DNA of 64,000 nt from Patagioenas fasciata (lineage: Eukaryota > Chordata > Aves > Columbiformes > Columbidae). Within the stretch, counting starts at the first letter, position 1; each line of letters begins with the position of its first letter. The notes below the pieces were generated by a model, which saw nothing but the letters and a program-made list of their open reading frames with translations, was not told the origin of the DNA and did no database searches. Shown here piece after piece: positions 35,643 through 49,221 of the stretch. The position numbers were made by a program, and so were the translations under genes. Location of the stretch: NCBI RefSeq assembly GCF_037038585.1, contig NC_092523.1, positions 5,647,001 to 5,711,000 on the forward strand, read 5' to 3'.

Positions 35643-36083
35643 ACTTTTGAAATTACTTTCCTTCTAGACCTGCCTACAGAAATGTCAGTAGAACTGTACG
35701 CCAGCGAATTCAAAGCATATCAGAAATTGTTGAGAAATAGTATGTTTATTTGAGGAAAGCCAAGGAAGAAAAATTTAAAAAACCTGGCCATATCTATTCC
35801 TGCTGATTCTCATTTTGTTTTTTTTTTTTTGCATCCTGATTAAATATTTGAATTTTTTTCAAAATTTTTAAGCATATGAAGTAATTTTTAATGTTTTGGG
35901 TAGTGTCAATATGTTTGTCCTGTGCTTATGGTTTCCTATTTTAAGCCTCTTTAGAATCAGGACAAGAAACAAATGGACTATTGACATGACCTTCATGGCC
36001 ACTCTCACATTACTGTCATTAAAGATTTATTTACCTGGAAACTTCATCCACCACCAACACCAGGTGAAAGAAAGCACAGTCTC

Positions 36084-36117
36084 CTTTTTTTCTTCTTTTT
36101 TTTTTCTTTTTTTTTAG
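36084..36117. repeat. T-rich pyrimidine tract ending in AG
   Basis: Nearly pure T with two or three C interruptions, followed by AG. It looks like a splice acceptor, but no exon-like frame follows, so it is listed as low complexity. Confidence 0.7.
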
Positions 36118-39100
36118 CATAACAAAATTAAAAATATATATATAACTTTGTGGAATGGTATTATTTTATAGGTTTCCAGGCTTTTTATTTAAAGGCCTAA
36201 GAGAAGAATGTACTAAGTGCCACTGTACTCAACTGCACAATCAGATCCTTTGTACCAATAATTATCTTAATATATAACTCGAGTAGCCAGAAACCTGAAG
36301 AGATGAGAGGTAGCAAATTTCATCCTTTCCTGCAAGACTGCAATCTCAAAATTTGAACTCTTAAAGTATTCTCCATTCAAATTTCAAGCTGAACTGCATA
36401 TTTCTTATGGCATTTTCATTGCTTGTGTTGTCTATGTAGACTGTCAACTTGCTGATACCTGGAGCATAAGCTATGTCTGAAAAATAGACATTAAGATTTA
36501 CTAGACATTTCTACCTACATTATTTTTCATACATCAAAATTTCTTCAGCAGGCACTGAACAAATGATGTTCTTCTGGAGAGAATTTCACACAGTATTTTC
36601 TTTACAGGTGAGAAGAACCAGGAAATAGATCAAACAGGAAATTCAGAGTCAAGGCTAAAGAAAATGCAATCCAGTTATCTAAACCAGTGATTTTTAACCA
36701 AACACAGAATGACCTGTAGAAAGAATGGATCACTCTGAAGGGCTGTGCAAGAAATAGGTAACAAAAGGGAATCTGTTGTGTAATACCTAGAATTTACTAT
36801 ATGGAGATACACATCTTAAAAAATACTAGGGGAGCACAAATTGCTATGATTAAAATGTAAAGAATTAATATAAGAGCCTTAAAACAATCTTGAATCTGTG
36901 TGATAGTGATAGAAGAATCCAGATGCACATGTATTACTTTGAGTTTATAGAATGGAACTTATTTTGACCACACAAATTAATGAATGTTTATTTTCAAAAT
37001 TAGCATTTGTGTCACTGCATGGTGACTTTGCACTTTGTATTTTCTCCTGAGAACAGTGGGATTCTAAAATTGGTTCATCATTTAATACACATTTTTGTAT
37101 TTTTTTTTTTAAGACCTCTAGTTAAAGGTGTGCATGCCTTTTTTTTGTTTTTAAACTTATATGAAATTGTTAAGTGTGCAGTACCTAATGACAGAACTGT
37201 CTCTAAGGAACTGGGACAAATGCAACATTGGTAACAGATCAGAACTGCATTATCTGACAAGTTACATTCCCAGAGAGTTAATAGCCTGGAAGAGTTGTGT
37301 GGTATCAGAGTTATTTTAAAAACGTCAAGGTCCTGCTTTAATTTCAGACTAATATCTAGAGAGTATTTTAAGTCAGAAATAAACAAACCTGAGCGCTGCT
37401 GGAAATAGATCTCTGATTGTCTTGAAAATTCATTCAGAATTCTGTGTTGTTTTACTGGTCCTTGGAATACAGCTTCTTCTACCTTAATGAAATTATTATT
37501 TTCAGTGCAGAGAAAAAAGAAGCAACTTCTAAAACCTACTCAAAGGTAAATCTTTAAAAACACTAAATTGTGGTGTTTTCTTTCCTGGTTGCAAGCTGAC
37601 AGCTCCCATTGGCACTAACAAATGCTGCAGCTGAGAGAGCAGAGCTGTCTATCCAGGCAAACGCTCTGGAGGTGTGTTAGAACCAGGATATCTTTAAGGT
37701 AAACCTGTGCTAAGAGCTTCACAGACAATTAATTAACCATGAACTGAAAAAGAATCAAGTACCTGAAGACCTGGAGATAAGCGGGACCTAAAACTCAGGA
37801 GATTTCCATCTAATCTCTTACAAGTTCAACTCTGAGTGCTCGTGGTGCAAAGGTTCACATCATCATATGCTTCAGATGTGAAATGTTTTGTTTGAGCAAG
37901 AGAAAGGATGTGAATATAAAATAACAAAAATAATGACTTTCTCAAGACAGCTAGTCCATTCCCTGGCTCTTCTAAGCTTGCCACTTGCACTGTAAATTCT
38001 CTAGACTTATCTTTTCATTAAAGATGAGAGGATTGTTTTCCAGTCAGACCATTTGAGAATTTAAGATAATCCATGTTAAATTACCATGAAAATTTAAAAG
38101 TAGCCACTAAACAATTCACGCCGGCACTCCATGATCTCTTTATACCTTTGTGCTCACTCTCATTTTCCAGTCGTGTGTTCTGATTTATATGTGTGGACTT
38201 TCATGTTAACAGCTCAGTTTCCGTATTCAAAATATATGTGTTTTGTATAAGTATAATGCCTTCAGCAACATTGATCTCTCCAATGGTTATCCTAGTCCTA
38301 TATCAGGTTTCCAGTGCCTTGGGTTCTGGATTTGTCTCTCTTTTACTATTGACCGTGGATAGTAAATTCTAGCTTAAACTAGGAGCTTTGCTTTAGAAAT
38401 CTTAAGTTTGGTGAAATGGCATGATCAACTATTTTAACTGGCAGTTTTTAAGAGTATATATAAAAAAATATCTACGTTTCCATTGTCTGAAAATTGTGGC
38501 CCTAATTTTACAAATAAGTACGAAGTTTGTAAGAAGTATTTAGAACTAGATAAAAGGTTGTACTCACATCTGTACTTGTGAAGGAGTGGGCAATATACAA
38601 AACATATTTATGCTGAACAGCTCAAGGCCTTTACGGTAGGAAGCATTTTACCTTATTTTAGAAACCGACAATGCAGAGGTCTCTATCTGAGCTAGCTGTC
38701 CATTTCCCTGTTATAGTCAATATATCTAACCAAATCCAATTAGCTAAGATTATGTGAGTTGAATCCTGCCCTTAATTTGGCTAGATTTAATTTTTAAACA
38801 TATCCCAGAGCTATCTTTTAATATGAAAAATAAGGGATCTTCTGCCTCACCTAGGTGCTTAGAAGAAGAGCCGGAAGTCTGCCCATGGCCATGTTTGAAG
38901 TCATTCTCCACTTTCATGCCCCCAGAAGCCACATCATGGAAACATGGGAAGGATCTTTCACCCTTCAAAACTCTTCAGCAAAAAAATCTAATTTTCTTTT
39001 CCAACAACCTAAGAATTTCTATACTAAAGGTTCTTTCTAATCCAATCTACTGACAGCACACTGAAGGAGATACTTGAAATAGAAGCAATAAGAATGCACA

Positions 39101-40384
39101 GAGTGTTTGATTCAAGCTGGCATGTCTTTGCCTTTTTTACAAAAAAAAAAAAACAGATTCACTGTGTTTGTTTCAGTTTGGGACAGAAGAAGTTTGGAAT
39201 CTCAAAAATACCCATGAGACAGGAAGTTCAATTTGTTTCTGGCATAATCCTGTCCTGAATTCTATTAGGACCTCCTGAAAAGATTTCCTTTAATTGACTC
39301 TTTTTTGACAAGTCACATCATTTTAAATTACCATACTGCTCTCATGTTGCTCATTATATAGGAGATATGAAGATAAAGTAGATGTAGCTAATTAGTAATG
39401 AATACATTATTTATGGCTTCTTGAAAAGATGAGTGACCTGTAAGTTAACATTGTTGGGGAATTAGTTTTTAATTGGATGTGGTCTTACTGCTCTTCGCAT
39501 TTCACCTCAAAAATTTTAAATAGCTGTTTCTTAGTTCAAAGATCTAAAGTTCATCTGTCAGAAGTGGTAAAACAGGGCAAAATTAGGGTACGCTTCTATA
39601 AACTGTCACTGCTGTGATCACTGGAACCTGTTAGACTTCTGCAATATATTATTTGCGGAATAAAATCCAAAAGTACCAAATCAGCAAATAACTTAATTGT
39701 ATGCACAACCTTGGTTTGAGACAGATTTACAAAGATAATAAAGTGCTGAGATACTTAAATCTCGTTTTCTCTCTGTAATGTCCAAAGAATTGCAATACTG
39801 AGACAGACTGAAGTTTTTTCCTTATCCAATGTACCACTTGACAACAGGAGATACTTGGATTACAAAAGAAACAGACATATGCAGACAGGTTCTTCTCTGG
39901 GGAGGTTCTCTTTTCAATAAACAGTTCATGGATGTTCTGAGATACCGGGTTTTGCATGTGGTTGTGTTTAACAGTCAAAAGAATGGACCAATTTTACATG
40001 AATTTTCAGAATTTCTTTCTAATCCATTCAAATATTTATGGGAACTTCCTGGTAATTTACTGTTTTTTTCTATGTACATTTTTCTAGAATTTGATCTAAA
40101 AATAGCCTATTTGTTAAACAATACATACAGCTCATTCTCCATAAAAAGAAGATGGAGATATACTGTGCTTTCTTATGTAGTGGCTAATGATATCTAATGA
40201 CCAATGATTAATTTTGTTCCCTGATGTGGCCTTATGGCCTTGCTGTTTCTTCTAAATTGTCAATAGTTGTGTTCACATTTATAATACATTAGAAATGATA
40301 CTGAATATTCACAATATCCACTTCAATATTTTATAAAGTAGGCACATACTTTTTACTTACGGACACACAAAACCACATATACTT

Positions 40385-40401
40385 TTATATATATATATAT
40401 T
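40385..40401. repeat. (TA)n microsatellite, short
   Basis: About eight TA units in an AT-rich context. Confidence 0.85.
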
Positions 40402-43400
40402 TGTATTAGTTCTGTTTACCAAACTCAATTACGTCTTTACCTGGTTATTCCAGTAACATCAAATACAAGAAGATCAATTTCACTCAAGTATCTTTGAATG
40501 CTATCAATCTTTTGTACTTTCTGTGGGATGTGATAACATCACCATTAGTTTTAAACAGACTTTAAAATCATTATATAGAAGTTCTGTATAGCAAATATAA
40601 TGCGAGGACCATGTGATTTCTCAGTAACTGCAATGTTTCGATTTTATCAGTTCAGCATCACAAAAAAGAACATACTGTAAATATGTTTATTTTTCATTTG
40701 AATTAAATTCCTGTTGCTATTAATATTTTAGACATGTCATAAATATTTTAGGAAGTAAGTTTTCTTTATGTTTATAGACTATGGCAGCTTATGCATAATT
40801 TAGGGAGAAAAAATATAAATATACAGGTATTTATTAGAAACACATAGTCTTAGCCTCAGAGAATGTCCATGTGCTTTTTCTGTGAAGATTACTCCATATG
40901 AAGTTTATCTTTTCTCATTTACTCATTTACCTTACTTGATTTAATAATTAAAGTTGATGGGAAAAATCTTTGGCAAATCTGAGCTTTGAAATATTTATTA
41001 GAAGTGAATCAAAATATCACAAGAGACAAATAAGTGAAACGGAGAGACCAGTTTACTCACTGTAGTCATGTTTGCACAGTTCCTAACAGAAGGAGGAATC
41101 TTTCCTCCTTAAATAAACTGTGTTTTCACTAGAACCTTCCTTATGGAATGCCTCTTATACTACACATTATTTTTTTTTCCTTCTTACCACAACAAAATTG
41201 CAATGGGTAAAAGGTTAAGACATAGGGAGACCTTCTGCTTGTTTATGAAGCCAAGTCTGAACATACTCTCCAAGCCATGATTTGGCTGTCAGCTGCTCAA
41301 ACAGCCTATAGTTTTTACTTTCAAAATGTTTCAGAAATTAAAATATTTCCAGACTAATCACTGCCTTAGCCTTTACAAAGACAGGAAGTAAAAAGACTCC
41401 TAGAATTTCTAATTGGCTGTCCAGTCTAGCCAGATTTGACTTACGATTGTGTTTCTTTGTCTCCTACTTTCTTTTGTTGCTGTTTTCTTAATGTAATTGG
41501 GATTATTGCGACCTCCGAGTTCTAGTATGGCTGTGGTCTTTCCATCTGCTTAGGGATTAATTGTTTTCTTCGCCTGATTATGATATTAAGAGTTCTAAAA
41601 GGGAGATGCATTAAACCAGTTCTTCAATTTCTCTTTTTTCTAGGCCCATCTAAACATTGTTGTCAGAAATATAACCATGGGCTTGAAAAAGGAGGCCCCT
41701 TTCTGCCTGTCATCCATTTTTTAAGCGCCACCACTTAAACATCTTTATCTGTCCATCCCATCTTTCTGTGTCCATTCTGTACATCCAGAGAAACAGCTTT
41801 AAGTATTATCACCCTGACCTTATTAATATTGCCTCTGATCTACTTAAGTGGAAGCATCAACATTTTTCCCTAATACCGTAATAGGTTTGGTATGACCAGA
41901 ATTAGTAACTGTCAAAGATTGCTTTCTCATTTAATGTTTCTTCTGTACCCAATGGTAGATGATTTCCATCTAAACTCTGTAGATAACTGCACAAATACTG
42001 TACCTAGAAATACAGCAGGCTCTATATGAATAGTTGAGTCCATCTGAATGCCTGTAAAATGCAAAAGGAATTTGCCTTATGACACATTGGTGAGAAAGGG
42101 AAACACTCCCATTCCCATTTTTTTAACTGGGAAAAAGTTGCAGAGAGTGACTTAACCATTGGATAGCACAGAAGGAGTGAACCCACTCATCAGCTTCCAG
42201 TAGGATGACAGATTTTTCCAAGATGTGTAAAAATACTACATTGCACACCAACCTTAGTGGTTTGAATTGAGAAATAAGCATTTTAGAAGTATTTTTTGGC
42301 AGAATAACTTTGAGCTTAATGTAGAGAAAGTAGAAAAGTTTGGGTAAACCAAAAGCAAAAAAAAATAAAGCCAACAAAAAGAAGCAAAATCAAAGCCCAC
42401 TGACAACTATAAGAATGTTCAGCCTTGTCAATATAATTTTCTTAAAATGACACTACATTTTCTTTGGAAAATTAAACATTACACCTTTATTTTATATTAC
42501 TTTGAACACACGTTAGAATAGTATTGTCTTTAACTCACTTGAAAGTTTACTCTGAGTCAATTAAACAGCATGCCACTTTTCCATGTGGTACCATGTTAGA
42601 GATGTAGTAAAATTGATTTGAATTTCTCCAAAGCGCTATAGGCTGGAAACAGATGGCATTTCCCATCATGTAGTGCACCTGTCCTCTGATGAAATTATGT
42701 GATACATCACATCTGCAGATCTAGTATGTGAAATAAATTTTTATTCCCAAATCTGAGATGAGAACAAAACCTGAAAGCACTTGAAATTCAAGCCTCCGTA
42801 TATTACCTTCCTTTTAATACCACATTACTGCACAATGTCAACACTCTTTGGAAATAAGTGATTGCTTCAGTCCAACACACCAAGTTTTTCTCCTAATGTT
42901 TTATTTTCTTTACTGCTTAATATCTGATTTCACTCTATAAATAATGCCAAAACAAATCCCTCGATTCCATTAAACAGATATTCAGAATTTATTAATACGT
43001 TAAAATATGTTGATTTCTTGTAGACAGAAATTTATTCTTTTAACTGACTTCTAAATCTGACTTTTTGTAAGATGCATGAAAATAGTATGAACATTATGTT
43101 AGGTACAAGCAAGGAAAAAAATGATAACTGCATTACCTGTACATAAATAAATCAGTGCTTTCCTCTGACTTACAATTCTATAGATTTTAAAAGGATTGCC
43201 CTTGGACATAAATCAACTCACCCAAGCTACTTTTTGCATTAGATATTTAGAATTATTTCTTTTTTTTTTTATTATTTTTCCTTCACACCATACTTGTATT
43301 TCTTCACCATATGGCAAAGAAAATGAGCGTAGGATCTGATTACTTTCTTTATTTTTCATTGTCTTTTAAAAAAGTATTTACCTCTGGCAATGCAAAGTGA

Positions 43401-45539
43401 ATCTGCTAATTTTTTAAACCGATTGTTCAATTCAGGGTCAATTACTGGAAAGCAAAATAAGACTAAACTTATCGGAGCTGCAGGGCTGTTTTACATTTTG
43501 TGTTTTCTAGCTCACTGCCAGAAGTACATAATACTGGGGAAAAAAAATAAAAATTTTATTATTTTCTCATAACAAACTTTTATTTCTATTGTATATTAGC
43601 TGCAAACCTTAAAATTTATTACAACATCTTACTTCATTCCATTGCAATAAGGAGTTTAATCATCTGCTTGGATGCAACATTTCTGCTTCTTGCACATTAT
43701 GCTTTTTCTCAAAAGCACAAAGTTCTTCTTTTATTCAAAGTTATTTTTCTGTGTTCCCAGTATGCAGCTAAATTCATGTGTGTATTTTTCCTTCGATCAT
43801 TCCCTTCAGATGGGCAGAACATGAAAAAACTGTCAGGTTCCTATGGAAGATTTATCTCTAACATCATAAGAATTCAAGATTAACTTCTGGATTGAGTCTC
43901 TTGGCAGGATCTGTCACTCAGTAGATTGCATTTGTTTGTAGAGGAAGAAAAGTCTCTGTGAAGGAAGAGACCACACTCCTCGATGAGATCAATGTTTAGA
44001 TTGCAATCAACCATTGATTGTCCATTGTGGACTACACACGAGGTGATCAATATCATCTCACTAAGTATCTTTGGAGAATACTTAACAATCTTTTCACAAG
44101 TATCTGTTGCTATAAAAGCAAATAAAAAGTATTATAGAAAAAAGACAGCATAGAAGAACATCAGATTTGATGCATCTGGAGTACGTTCCTAAACAGAAAT
44201 ATCTGCAATTTCCATCTGTGAGGACCTTTTAATTTGAGGCAATATTTGAATATATCCTGGTGGGAAGTGGGGTTGGAAATGCATTATAACTCTCATTATC
44301 AAAAGCAAATGGCCTCTAGATGCAACTTTAAGGATTTTTTTTCAGTTCAGACTCAAAATCTCATGAGGTATGGAAATTATAGCAATAAGTCACCACAGTT
44401 AATGATCATAAGCAAGGGTAAAACCTGGGATTTTGAAGACTGAAATCAGATGAAAAATGTTCTCTGCATGACACATGCTCAAATAAATTGCATTTACTTA
44501 GAAAACTAATTGAAAACAAAAAGACAGTTGATGCTGCCTCATGAAACATTCTTTACAAGTTAAACCTGATCTGTTTCCAATATAAAAACAGAGAAGGCTT
44601 TTCAATATTACATGCCACTTAAAATCTACTCTGGAAAGAATGAGAAAGGGCAGCCCTTGTTTGTCTCTTCATCTTTTGCCTCTTGTTCTCTGTTGATTGA
44701 ATTCTATTATTGGTTATGTTTAAATGGAAAATAACTTTATTTGTTTGTCTTTCCCCATAGAAGTAAGCCATGACTCTAAGTTGGTCTCTCAGAACAAACT
44801 GAATGTATCCATATACTTCTGTTTTCTCTAATTTTTCTTTCCTATTTTTTTTTTTCCTTTAAGGTTATGCTCAGACATATATTTGTTTACTACAGTAACC
44901 ATTTCAAAGCATTGCTTGGAGAGCTTCACAAGTTTCTTAGCTTGTCTCAGATTAACTTCTGGGACAGCAAGTCAGGAGCATAACAAGGAAATTGAAATGG
45001 GGTTTTGTTCAGTGATATGTATTCAGAAACACCGTGAGACACGGTCACACAGTTAAGACATGAGCCAGCCTTTTCATCCCTGCAGACATAAGCAAATCCA
45101 GGGAAAGTCGATTTGAGTTTGAGCGCTTCAGCTTCATCCTTTGTGGATGTTCATCCAGATCACAGGAGCCAAATGGAATTTGGTTCAATTGAGTGGAAAG
45201 GCAGGAATAACAGACATCAAGAAGCTCAGCTAAAATGCATTGGCAGCAGTATCTGGGGAGTGTGTAAGACATCTGCACTGTCCTTTAGCAAGACTTTATT
45301 GTCAGCCTTTCAGTCTATTCAAACCTAAAGCCTCATCAAATCAACAACTGAAAGAAGTTTCCAGGCTAGGAAAATGAAGAAAAAAAAAAATTAAGATGGC
45401 AACAATACTTTCCTAACCAGCAAAGAACAATTGGTGGGGGGGAAGCAAAGCTATTTTTATAATTATGTACTCAGAAAACAAACAGAAAAGAGTAGGGGGA
45501 AGAAAAGCCTTAAAAAATTGCTGAATACACACTCTCAAT

Positions 45540-45700
45540 GAAAGTAGCCAGACCAGGCTGGCTCATGGGAATTTTCATTAGTTCTGAAATTAGAAACAGG
45601 GCACTAGGGTTGGGGAGAGGGGGAGTGTCTCAAACCAGCTGCAGCTCATTTTAATTAAAGGCTAATTAGCAAGTAAAGCCTGCTGGAAGAGGGAGAAGTC
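45540..45700. promoter_or_regulatory. Candidate conserved non-coding element with homeodomain sites
   Basis: The core near 45638-45675 combines CAGCTGCAGCTC, TTTTAATTAAAGG and CTAATTAGCAAG, that is, an E-box-type word next to palindromic TTAATTAA and TAATTAG homeodomain cores. There is no open frame and no repeat signature. This arrangement resembles deeply conserved enhancers near developmental genes. Conservation itself could not be tested here. Confidence 0.3.
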
Positions 45701-46179
45701 TATGTCCCTATATAATACCAAGCAACTCACTGAAGCAGCGTTTGAGAGTTTGGGGGTACTGGCAGTGAGGAGAGGAAGTGTGATAAAGTTTGGAAGTGCT
45801 CTGGCAGTTCTGTAGGTATTTTCTTCCCAAAATTTCTGTATTTGCTTAGAAGTTCCTGGGATAAAATGCACTTATAGGAGAAAAAGGTTAAAAGCAAAGG
45901 TCAGTTGGTGTCAGATATAGAAATGCAGCCTTCTAAATCTGTTATTTGTTGAAGATGATGAGTTTCCCCCCCTGCCCTGTTTTTTTCTTAGCTCTAGGTT
46001 TACAAGTTCTGCTTTGATCTTGGCTTATCTAAATCTATTTTTTTTTAATATATAAGGTCTTAATATAACAGGTGCCTAGGTAATATTTCCTTCTACTCTG
46101 ATTTCAATTTATTATAGGCATGAAAAGGGGTAAGAAAAACTAACTAGCAAAAACCCCACCTGCTTGTGTAGTCTTTTGA

Positions 46180-46480
46180 GGTTCACCAGAGAATAATTAG
46201 CTGCTTCTCTGAATAATAATAGCAGAGGTATTCCCTGTCTAGGGATGACAGTGTGATACTCATGTCTTTAGTTCTGCGTGTGTATTTAGAAAGAGCGTGC
46301 TCGCTTGGGTCTAACTGTTCTTTATTGCTCCCTAAACTCTATTAATCTGGGAGTGGTGTACATCAGAAAAGGTTGCATTATTGAACTACATAGGCAGTGA
46401 ATAAGAATTTTTAACCTTAATGTTATCTGGCCTATCAGCAGTGCAGCTAGATGGAGTGACATGAGCTTCTAAGGAATCTT
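46180..46480. promoter_or_regulatory. Candidate conserved non-coding element
   Basis: A non-repetitive segment of balanced composition, with AATAATTAGCTGC, TTCTTTATTGCTCCC and TGGCCTATCAGCAGTGCAGC. It is weakly supported, by texture only. Confidence 0.2.
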
Positions 46481-47419
46481 TTGATGGGAAAAATTCTCAT
46501 GTAGGAAACTTAAATCCCTCAAGTCTGCGCTGTGAATGTGCTTCCTGGTGTTCAATAATATTAGGAACCAACTCATGGGGAGGTTTGTAATGCTTGAAAA
46601 GTAACAGATGTTGTGCTGTTCTTGTCAGAGGCTGGGGGAAAGATCGGGGGATCAGGAGAGAACGTGAAGGGAAATCTATTACATTTCAGTTCCTTGGAAA
46701 ATTGCATAAAAAAAACTCTTGGAAGTTATTTTCAGGTACATGAGCACATAGGTGGTGACTGCTAATGAGCAGTGTTGACTGAACAAGAGTAAGCTGATGT
46801 TTGTGGATTTATGGCATGGAATATAATAGTATTCCGAAGTGTGATATATTTACTACTAGTATGCACATATATTCAAAGTAATATCAAAAAAAAAAAAGCA
46901 AAACTGCAAAGTGAAGTAGCAACTACCATTTGGAATAGCATGATTCACAGTGGGATTCTTACAAGTAAAATTAATCTGAAATCCTTGTCTAATGCCATGG
47001 AAGTGATCTGGTACTTGCGTTTGGAAAGCAGATGAATCTGAATATAGAAGTTGTATATAGAATGTATATATGTATATAGTCCTGGCAGGACTTCAGAACT
47101 TTTCATTGTACTTTTTTCTTTTTGCCTGGAAGGAAAAGGGGTTCTTATTTTTCTAAAGCTGTGAAACCGTCAGTTTCAGAAGATGTTCCTTCTCATTAAT
47201 GTGAACTTTATGTGCTGTAATGAAGTGTTGGCTTCTGGCTATGTTCAATTTAATTATAATTATTTTCCTCCTAACACCTTTGTATCTGATGATTCTTGTC
47301 TTATCAAATCTGAGAACAGACACAGAATGAAAAGTGCATCTAATGTTTAATTCGTGGTAATTTGCTCAGTTTTTCATGATTTGAGTAAAAAAACCTATGT
47401 GAGATAATGTATTTGATCG

Positions 47420-47435
47420 TTTTTTTTTTTTTTTT
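47420..47435. repeat. Poly-T tract, 16 bases
   Basis: A T16 run followed by GTCCTGG. The following bases resemble the start of an avian ERVL-type LTR, but nothing after them continues the match. Confidence 0.85.
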
Positions 47436-48730
47436 GTCCTGGTTTAATATGTTTGTTAGAAAACATCAAGTAACTACAAAACCCTATTTAGATTCACATT
47501 ATTACAACAAAGAAGTTCTTATTTGCATTGCTAATTCAGGCAACCAAAAAAAGAAACACAGAGTTGCATTTGACATTGTTGAGTATGTGGAATGTCCTAA
47601 TTTTCTGCTGTAAATTATTTGGAAATACTTCTGATTGTAATAGGGTGAAGCAAATGTAAAACTATGTTAAGGTCTCGAAGCATCTTTGCAGATATTAGTA
47701 TGTTGAAGTTAATACTAAGATTGCTAGTAATTAATCTTATTTGACCTCTTGTTGTTATAGACTAACTCTAAGGCCAGTACCATTAGCTCATCTAAATTGT
47801 ACAGAAAAATTTTCATCATTCTTATTAGCATTTGTCAACTGTGAATCACCAGCTGATGGGTTCTATGGTTAGGATATAAAGAAGCCTGGACCTCTGGAGT
47901 TCAAACACACTGAAAGGTGGTATTAGTATTTCCAGCAAAATAATTTCTTTTTCCAGTTTATAGCTATTATTTTGTTTACTTTAGTCTGGTTTGGACATAT
48001 TCAGAACTACAGAAATGAGAAAGCCCAACTTTCCTACCAGTTTGATTGTTAATGCATTGAGTAGAATTTGGACCTCGAGCTTTGTGTCCCCTTGTTCTTC
48101 TAGCACAGGGCTACAATAGGTGACCTGTACCTGCTTGTAGCTGTGCTGCTGTTGCATTAATTAGCAGGTGATAGATATTTCATTATTTTTATGACCTTTG
48201 GAAATTTGTAGCAAGTCTCGGGAATAAGTTTCCATTTGAAGATGTTACTTCATGAAGTTTTATGAGGAGGTAATATACACATGCTACTAATGAGACAGGT
48301 GACTTTGATAATCTGGATACAAATTAGGTCTAGTTATCTTGAGATCTGTGACTAGCCGAGTTCATGATTGCCAAAAAGTGGGGAACATCAGGTATTTAGA
48401 GCTCAACCCTGATGGCTGTTTTGGGTTGGACCATGCTCAGCTGCTGGAACTAGAAGTCTTTGACCTGTGCTCTCAAGCTGTGATGAGACCCTCATTGGTG
48501 CCTTTTTTTTTCTCATTTCATCTACACAAAAAGTCTGAAAGTATCTTTATTAAAAAAGTATTAAAGGAATAACTCTCTAGTTCAAAAAAAGCTTCCTAGA
48601 GAGACATAGTAGTAAGTGCAGAATGGCAGCTTAGAGTTGCTGGCAAGTTCCATTACTGGTTCAAAGCAGAAGGAAACTCTTCTATCCAAGCAGGGTACAT
48701 CAATCATAATGTGATTTCTTGGTTCTCTTA

Positions 48731-48942
48731 AGGTGTGTTACTCAATATATTCATCAATGATTTGGGTGAGGGAATAGAGTGACTGTCAGCCAGTTTGCTG
48801 ATGACACCAAGCTGGGAGGAGTGGCTGACACTGGAAGCTGTGCTGCCATCCAGAGACCTGGACAGGCTGGAGAGTTGGGTGGGGAAAAATTTAATGAAAT
48901 AGAACAAGGGTAAATGTAAAGTCTTGTATCTGCTTGTATCTG
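48731..48942 (+). mobile_element. CR1 LINE internal fragment without 3' end (copy 6)
   Basis: Plus-strand young-type CR1 covering only the RT part from after motif B (ACTCAATATATTCATCAATG), through the FADD box (48794-48805), to GTCTTGTATCTG. It carries the same TGA as copies 1 and 3 (48780-48782, in the frame of the upstream segment) and the same AGAGACCTGG shift. The usual body and octamer tail are absent. At the break the ten bases CTTGTATCTG are present twice in tandem (48923-48942). LINE insertions normally keep their 3' end, so a later deletion or rearrangement removed it. Confidence 0.93.
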
Positions 48943-49200
48943 TTATTAAGTATAAATTCAAACAGCCATTTAGCAGAGCCAGACCTGCTCTTGGAGAGGA
49001 GTTCTTCAAGAGACATGGGAACCTTGGGGGTAAAACCATTCAGTAAAGTCAGTATATTCATGTATGTGGTATATTCATATTAATAGTAGTATATGTCTTA
49101 CAAACATGCTGTGAAAATAAACTTGGGTACTTGCAGCTAAATGCTACTTGTGTAAACATAAAACAGCCGTATTCAAAGAAGCCTGGCTATGGATAGGCGA

Positions 49201-49221
49201 TTTTTTTTTTTTTTTTTTTTT
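49201..49221. repeat. Poly-T tract, 21 bases
   Basis: An uninterrupted T21 run, the longest homopolymer in the window. Confidence 0.92.

Larger units (their letters stand above)
35643..48730. other. Unique AT-rich DNA, 13 kb, almost free of repeats, no gene seen
   Basis: The longest stretch in the window without a recognisable transposon. Many small open frames occur, the largest being 122 codons at 39829-40197, and none shows a family motif or compositional sign of coding. There are T-rich tracts at 36084-36115 and 47420-47435, a TA tract at 40385-40401 and conserved-looking blocks at 45540-45700 and 46180-46480. Weaker ones lie at 37590-37750 and 48050-48250. Confidence 0.5.

Noticed and set aside
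36084-36117. Pyrimidine tract plus AG as a real splice acceptor
   Set aside because: No open or conserved-looking exon follows; low-complexity T tracts are common here.
36684-36760. AACCAGTGATTTTTAACC as the end of a hAT/Charlie DNA transposon
   Set aside because: Resembles the common terminal word only; no opposite inverted end or target duplication could be found.
39829-40197. 122-codon open frame in non-repeat DNA
   Set aside because: No recognisable motif, an overlapping antisense frame, AT-driven composition (many F, L, Y, I, N). Chance frames of this length are expected in 64 kb read in six frames.
47436-47450. GTCCTGGTTT as the start of another ERVL-type LTR
   Set aside because: The match ends after about ten bases and no LTR body follows.
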